From a virus, in IMG/VR virus record IMGVR_UViG_3300008261_000072, positions 1 to 38,350 of that record: 38,350 nucleotides of DNA; one strand, given 5' to 3'. The notes under the pieces were generated by a model, which did not search any database, had not been told where the DNA came from, and was given only the letters and a program-made list of their open reading frames with translations. Made by a program: the position numbers and the translations under genes. Shown piece by piece: positions 35,301 through 38,350 of this stretch (position 1 is the stretch's first letter; each line of letters opens with the position of its first letter).

Positions 35301-38182
35301 GATCCAGAACCAGTAATGTTACCGTTTATCTGACTTGAAATAAACTTATGAGCAACACCTGTTCCATAATCTGTTACAGACAAAGTAATACCTGCTGCAG
35401 CATTTTCTGCAGTTGTAGCTAATTTTATGTAGTCTCTGTTTATGGCAACCACATAATAAGTATTTTGATCAACGAGACCGCTGATATCTGTAGCAGCATC
35501 TCCTTGCTGATACTCAATAGCTGTTCCTGTAGAGAAACCGTGAGAAGGTATTAAAAATGTGCTTAGATTTAGATCTACAGCTGCTCTTGGGTTATACGTT
35601 TTTGTAATAATAGGAACGTTTCCTGCTGCTTCGGCTGTAAAACTATCTGGACTAGGTACTGACTCAACAACATAAATTCCGTCTGGAGTTTTTGTGAGAG
35701 ATTGAAGAGTATGTCTTCCAACTCCAGCTGGGCTTTCTAAAATATTAACTGCTGTTCCAGCATTAGCATTTTCAGGAGTTGTTGCTAATTTAATGTTATC
35801 TCCGTCAATGAAAATTACATAATAAGGAGTTCCTGAAGTAAGACCATTTACTACAGTTTGACCTCTAGAGTCGTACTGAACCAACTCTCCTTGTAAAAAT
35901 CCGTGATTAGGAAGAGTTAATGTATCACTTGCAAAGTCTAGAGATGTAATAACTAGAGAATGTGTTCCTACACCTGGTCCAGTTATGTTTGCAGATGTAG
36001 TAAGAGCTTTAGTAGTAGCAAGTTTTACAATGCTGTTATCTACTTTTATAATGTAGTAAAGAGTTCCACTAGTTAAACCTGGAACGGAAGTTCCGCCATT
36101 ATTCTGATATCTAACTGCCTGACCTGAAACAAGACCGTGGTTAGGTATGTAAAGAGTGTCCTCGATATCATTAACTGTTAAGAAGATAAAGCTGTGAGCT
36201 GTACCAGTTCCAGCAGAAGTAAAGTTAATAAATGTAGGAGAGTTCAATGAAGACTTTAGTCTTATCTGATTTGCATCTACAACTTCAGCTACATAATAAG
36301 TAACCTGATCTTGAAGTGGAACTATAGGAGATCCTCCACCAGTATCGTACTTAAGAGGCTGATCTACTAAGAAACCATGGTTGTTTATTGTTAAAGTGTC
36401 AGTTGAAGTATTTACAATAACTCTACTCAAGAAAGAAGAAGTTATTGTATCTCTTCTTGCTGGAATTGTAAGATTTATTGTTGTAAAAGTAGGTGCAGGA
36501 GTTGAGCTTAGTCTATATGTATAGTCATTGACTTTATTTACATAATAAACTGTTGCATTTTGTACCCCAGAAGGTGCTCCTTGTTGGAATGTAAATACAA
36601 CGGCTTCTCCGTTAGATAAAGTATGCGGAACAGCGCTATGAATAAGATCATTTTGAGAATCAAAGTTAATTGGGACTAAAGCGTGATATGAATTTCCAGC
36701 TGGAGCTATATTAATACGATTTGTATCGGCATTAGCATCGACAGCAGTTGGGTATAGTCTGTTTCCAGTAGTAAATGAAGAAACTAGAGATACTCCTACG
36801 CTTCCATCACCTGTATTGTAAGCATTTAAGTTTGTAATTGCAGAACCGTTAAATGTTCCAGCTCCATCAAAAAGACCAGTTGAAGTTGCAACGTTTGTAG
36901 CTGAGTTAATTATGAAAGATCCACCACCACCACCAGCATGGTTTAGAGTTGTAGTTCTTGATCCACCGCCTCCAGAGTATCCACCCGCACCAGCTGCTTG
37001 ACCTAAATCGTTTGCATCTGGTTGTCCTCCACCACCAAAACCACCGTAACCGCCTCGTCTAGTATTTAAAGGCATAGTTAGACCGTCTAGGAAAGATCCT
37101 CCACCGCTCTGCTTCTGTGACGTAACAAATGGTAAACCGCTGTTTTCACCTCTTGAGTTAAAGCCACCACCAGCAGCAGAATAACCGCTAGGGCTAGAAG
37201 CTCTACCACCAAAACCTGGAGTAGTTCCAGCAGCTAAAGTTCCGTTAGTAGAAGTACCTCCGAGCTGCGTTAAAACACCATCTCTACCAGTTCCAGAACT
37301 AGGTTCACCTGTACCGCCTCCAGCAATAAACAAAGGCTGGTTTCCAGTTTTGCGTACTACGAAAGTACCTCCACCAGAACCGCCATATAAAGTAGTTCCA
37401 CCTGTTGGGGCTTCACCTACTTGTCCTACAGCAATAGTGATAACTTCACCTTTTGTAAGAGAGACTCTTCCTTTTACAGTTGCTCCTCTACCTACAGACC
37501 CAGCACCAGTTCCATTCCAACCTGAAGCTCCACTTACTGTAAATTCATATACACCAGAAACTGGAACTGTCCAGTCTTGGTATCCCTGAAAAGCTCCTAG
37601 ATTTAAATAAGAACTAGCCCATCCAGTTGCAGCATAAGCATTTCTCATTTGAGTTAGAGTTGGCCCTACTCTTCCAGTAACGCCGCAGCTAGTAAAAGTA
37701 TGTGCTGAGAAACTATATAAAGACTGTTGACCTACGAAATCTGAAATGGATACGTTTTTTAAGAAATAAGTATCTCCACTTGTAAGACCTGTTAGAGGAG
37801 TACCTGTTGTGTAATATTTAACAGCTTGGTTAGATGAAGTAGAAGCGTCTATGTTTAATCTTCCATCATAAACAATAGGAGAGTTAAATTTAATAGCTCC
37901 AGCGGCATAACCAGTTATGTTTGTAAGAGATCCACCTGAAGTACTACTAAAAGTTAATTTTTTAGGTTCTGTTGTGGCTACATACAAAAGACCACCGCTG
38001 GTGTATCCAGATATAGAACCTACACCGTCTGTGTAGATAAAAGTAGTAGCGTTGTTAAAGGCAGAAGGAATTACATCTTGTCCAGTGTTCTTAAAATAGA
38101 TGAAGTTATCGTCTACGTTAACATTTGTTTTTCTGAAGGTGTGTGTACCTGCTCCACCTACTGAAGTTATATTTACTGGCAT
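32360..38182 (-). CDS. Giant tail fibre with Gly-rich and beta-repeat modules
   Basis: This is the largest gene (1940 residues). An N-terminal part includes an RNAYAATGWAS / WTVPVSGVYEFTVSGA segment (about 180-220) leading into a glycine-rich domain (about 200-430; GGGGGSF, GGYSGGGGS). Long-type repeats follow, with HGF/HGL, L-x-x-G-T-x-Y-Y-V and I-K-L-A-T-T motifs, at about 594-665, 685-742, 753-828 and 874-945; others near 1007-1083, 1377-1446 and 1600-1675. Short-type copies lie at 1193-1245 and 1690-1736. Residues 1470-1580 (MSYIDYSWYGAGKIRFGFKT, EFVHNNN, YFRSGNLPARYE) resemble a conserved module I recall from cyanophage structural proteins. GAGGAAAAC precedes the ATG. It probably forms a long side or central fibre. 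Confidence 0.8.
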   Translation of the reverse strand: MPVNITSVGGAGTHTFRKTNVNVDDNFIYFKNTGQDVIPSAFNNATTFIYTDGVGSISGYTSGGLLYVATTEPKKLTFSSTSGGSLTNITGYAAGAIKFNSPIVYDGRLNIDASTSSNQAVKYYTTGTPLTGLTSGDTYFLKNVSISDFVGQQSLYSFSAHTFTSCGVTGRVGPTLTQMRNAYAATGWASSYLNLGAFQGYQDWTVPVSGVYEFTVSGASGWNGTGAGSVGRGATVKGRVSLTKGEVITIAVGQVGEAPTGGTTLYGGSGGGTFVVRKTGNQPLFIAGGGTGEPSSGTGRDGVLTQLGGTSTNGTLAAGTTPGFGGRASSPSGYSAAGGGFNSRGENSGLPFVTSQKQSGGGSFLDGLTMPLNTRRGGYGGFGGGGQPDANDLGQAAGAGGYSGGGGSRTTTLNHAGGGGGSFIINSATNVATSTGLFDGAGTFNGSAITNLNAYNTGDGSVGVSLVSSFTTGNRLYPTAVDANADTNRINIAPAGNSYHALVPINFDSQNDLIHSAVPHTLSNGEAVVFTFQQGAPSGVQNATVYYVNKVNDYTYRLSSTPAPTFTTINLTIPARRDTITSSFLSRVIVNTSTDTLTINNHGFLVDQPLKYDTGGGSPIVPLQDQVTYYVAEVVDANQIRLKSSLNSPTFINFTSAGTGTAHSFIFLTVNDIEDTLYIPNHGLVSGQAVRYQNNGGTSVPGLTSGTLYYIIKVDNSIVKLATTKALTTSANITGPGVGTHSLVITSLDFASDTLTLPNHGFLQGELVQYDSRGQTVVNGLTSGTPYYVIFIDGDNIKLATTPENANAGTAVNILESPAGVGRHTLQSLTKTPDGIYVVESVPSPDSFTAEAAGNVPIITKTYNPRAAVDLNLSTFLIPSHGFSTGTAIEYQQGDAATDISGLVDQNTYYVVAINRDYIKLATTAENAAAGITLSVTDYGTGVAHKFISSQINGNITGSGSISIASGSVLVNGTGTAFSKILKVGDRFRIFPPNTTNSITFASGDVNVITNRVTKAHTYSTGDSVKFSAGGGVAPSPLVDGYYYFVRAVSGTEITLHNSAADATNNTNAVDFSTQGTGSLFTLTRTVPVGPIIRRIAAIGSDTQITVDRPYASAYNGISYSYPTFVYVRPQGYSLHRPFDGGVEMSVGAKTSYGQIIRQTRKYFRYQSGKGLQTSCGINFQPSIDIESLTKFSTTTIEAKTRRPHGLVSGLFVRIAQALDSFGNVSTVYNGDFQVTVVDLTTFRFPAGQPIPETRAFGFPQFYVREWTNGAVRSGMFDFQNGMFFEFDGTDIYCVRRSSTQQIAGTVAALQGSELIFGTNTSFQAQLDVGDFVVMRGQSYRITEIESDTRMSVRPEYKGASGTEKEFNPQAVVNTTTNVFAIIGHGFSNLLPVVYNSIDGEVIGGLINGRTYYVDLIDNNSFKLKASPDSVSVVDLSTTGTTTIHSFTPAKSGIIVTKTVDTKIPQSSWSLDVCDGSGPTGYNLDLSRIQMSYIDYSWYGAGKIRFGFKTVEGQVQYVHEFVHNNNLFESYFRSGNLPARYEVVTNLNPTYIPYLFHWGTSVMMDGRFDDDNAYLFTAGSQTLGVPGTTAKSFASGGINLSTDLFTVQSHGFATGDILQFTSVATNGLPGVNTLNPATQVIGSNSFANLTNNVKYRAFVNSANLIHLTPLTATISLGATQAITVARSGSTVTVTTTNNHNIPNTGNNNVGVYASGVANIPDYVGPVSVTSPTSFTFNVSGTQTVTAIASTTIAIAEVLNFTTQGNVQYTYFLYPDGSLNNTSGPNYQPLLSLRLSPSVSEGLTGKLGDRDVINRMQLRLQEVSVSTNQLVDVKILLNPRLNNLNFAPVDSPSLTQVVEHTAQDTVSGGVQVYNFRASGGSGGTESTTTVPLSTLFELSNSILGGDSIFPDGPDILTIAVSRLTGSNTLTAAKMSWAEAQA
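35348..36403 (-). repeat. Four tandem long-type beta-repeats in the giant fibre
   Basis: The units correspond to residues about 594-665, 685-742, 753-828 and 874-945. Each has D-T-L-x-I-x-N-H-G-F, a loop with pairs of Gly, L-x-x-G-T-x-Y-Y-V, then I-K-L-A-T-T and an ending such as GTGxxHSF. They share the HGF core with the short repeats in the tail proteins but are 20-30 residues longer. Confidence 0.75.
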
Positions 38183-38189
38183 GTTTTCC

Positions 38190-38350
38190 TCAGATCCTCG
38201 TAATGATTACTTGGCCGTTACCGTTGTTTGAATCGCCAAAATTCAACTGGTTTGATCCATTGTTAATAGATCCTCCACCGCCACCAGACTGGTTAGATGA
38301 CCACTGACCACCTGCACCGCCTGAATAACCTCCACCGCCACCAGCAGCTA
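38190..38350 (-). CDS. Gly-rich virion protein, C-terminal end (5' part outside window)
   Basis: The minus-strand frame enters from the end of the window and stops at TGA (38190-38192), 8 bp before the giant fibre start. The 52 visible residues are glycine-rich (GGGGGYSGGAGGQW, SGGGGGSINN) and end NGNGQVIITRI. This is the typical end of the glycine-rich carbohydrate-binding-like domain also found inside the giant fibre. It is therefore a second fibre or adhesin protein of the same operon; its size is unknown. Confidence 0.7.
   Translation of the reverse strand, partial: AAGGGGGYSGGAGGQWSSNQSGGGGGSINNGSNQLNFGDSNNGNGQVIITRI

Overview
The window is part of the genome of a long, non-contractile-tailed phage (siphovirus), and its host is most likely an actinobacterium. 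The actinobacterial signal is strong. There are two WhiB-like Fe-S regulators, a family confined to Actinobacteria and their phages. The head, tail and replication proteins also have the look of actinophage families: the capsid and major tail proteins, a Gp37-like tail protein, DUF6065 and DUF6378. The DNA is AT-rich, so a low-GC, probably aquatic, actinobacterium fits better than the usual high-GC soil hosts. That last step is inference. No integrase, repressor, terminase, portal, holin or endolysin is recognisable here, and I found no tRNA gene.

Layout. (1) 1-14.4 kb, plus strand: structural genes in the order major capsid protein (5' end outside the window), major tail protein, head-tail adaptor, two connector/tail-completion proteins, a tail-assembly chaperone pair that needs a -1 frameshift, tape measure, distal tail protein, Gp37-like baseplate protein and an S74-type fibre with a C-terminal self-cleaving chaperone. 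(2) 14.4-15.7 kb: conserved phage proteins of unknown role, including a DUF6065 protein whose frame continues for 49 codons past its stop. (3) 15.7-22.1 kb, plus strand: a compact replication/recombination block with 4-bp start/stop overlaps: family A DNA polymerase, RuvC-like resolvase, SNF2-type helicase, Cas4-like nuclease, Sak4-like ATPase and DUF669-like ssDNA-binding protein. It ends at a strong hairpin terminator. (4) 22.2-27.4 kb, plus strand: accessory and regulatory genes: a GT-B glycosyltransferase, small unknowns, DUF6378, two WhiB proteins, a methyltransferase and a GT2-TPR glycosyltransferase. (5) 27.4-38.35 kb, minus strand, converging on region 4: a fibre operon with a Gly-rich protein (partial), a 1940-residue giant fibre, two collagen-like fibres (one with a cupredoxin-like tip) and a subtilisin-like protease.

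The most striking feature is a roughly 45-residue beta-type repeat (core: H-G-F, then G-x-x-V-x-I, N/D-G-x-Y, T-x-F-x-Y). It has been inserted into the interior of otherwise ordinary tail proteins: once in the major tail protein, seven times in the distal tail protein and three times in the Gp37-like protein. Two related short copies and a longer relative repeated about seven times occur in the giant fibre. The same decoration module therefore appears to coat the whole tail. A second theme is fibre elaboration: Gly-Pro-Thr collagen repeats, a putative copper-binding domain, a virion-type subtilase and two phage-encoded glycosyltransferases close by. Together these suggest fibres that may be processed and glycosylated.
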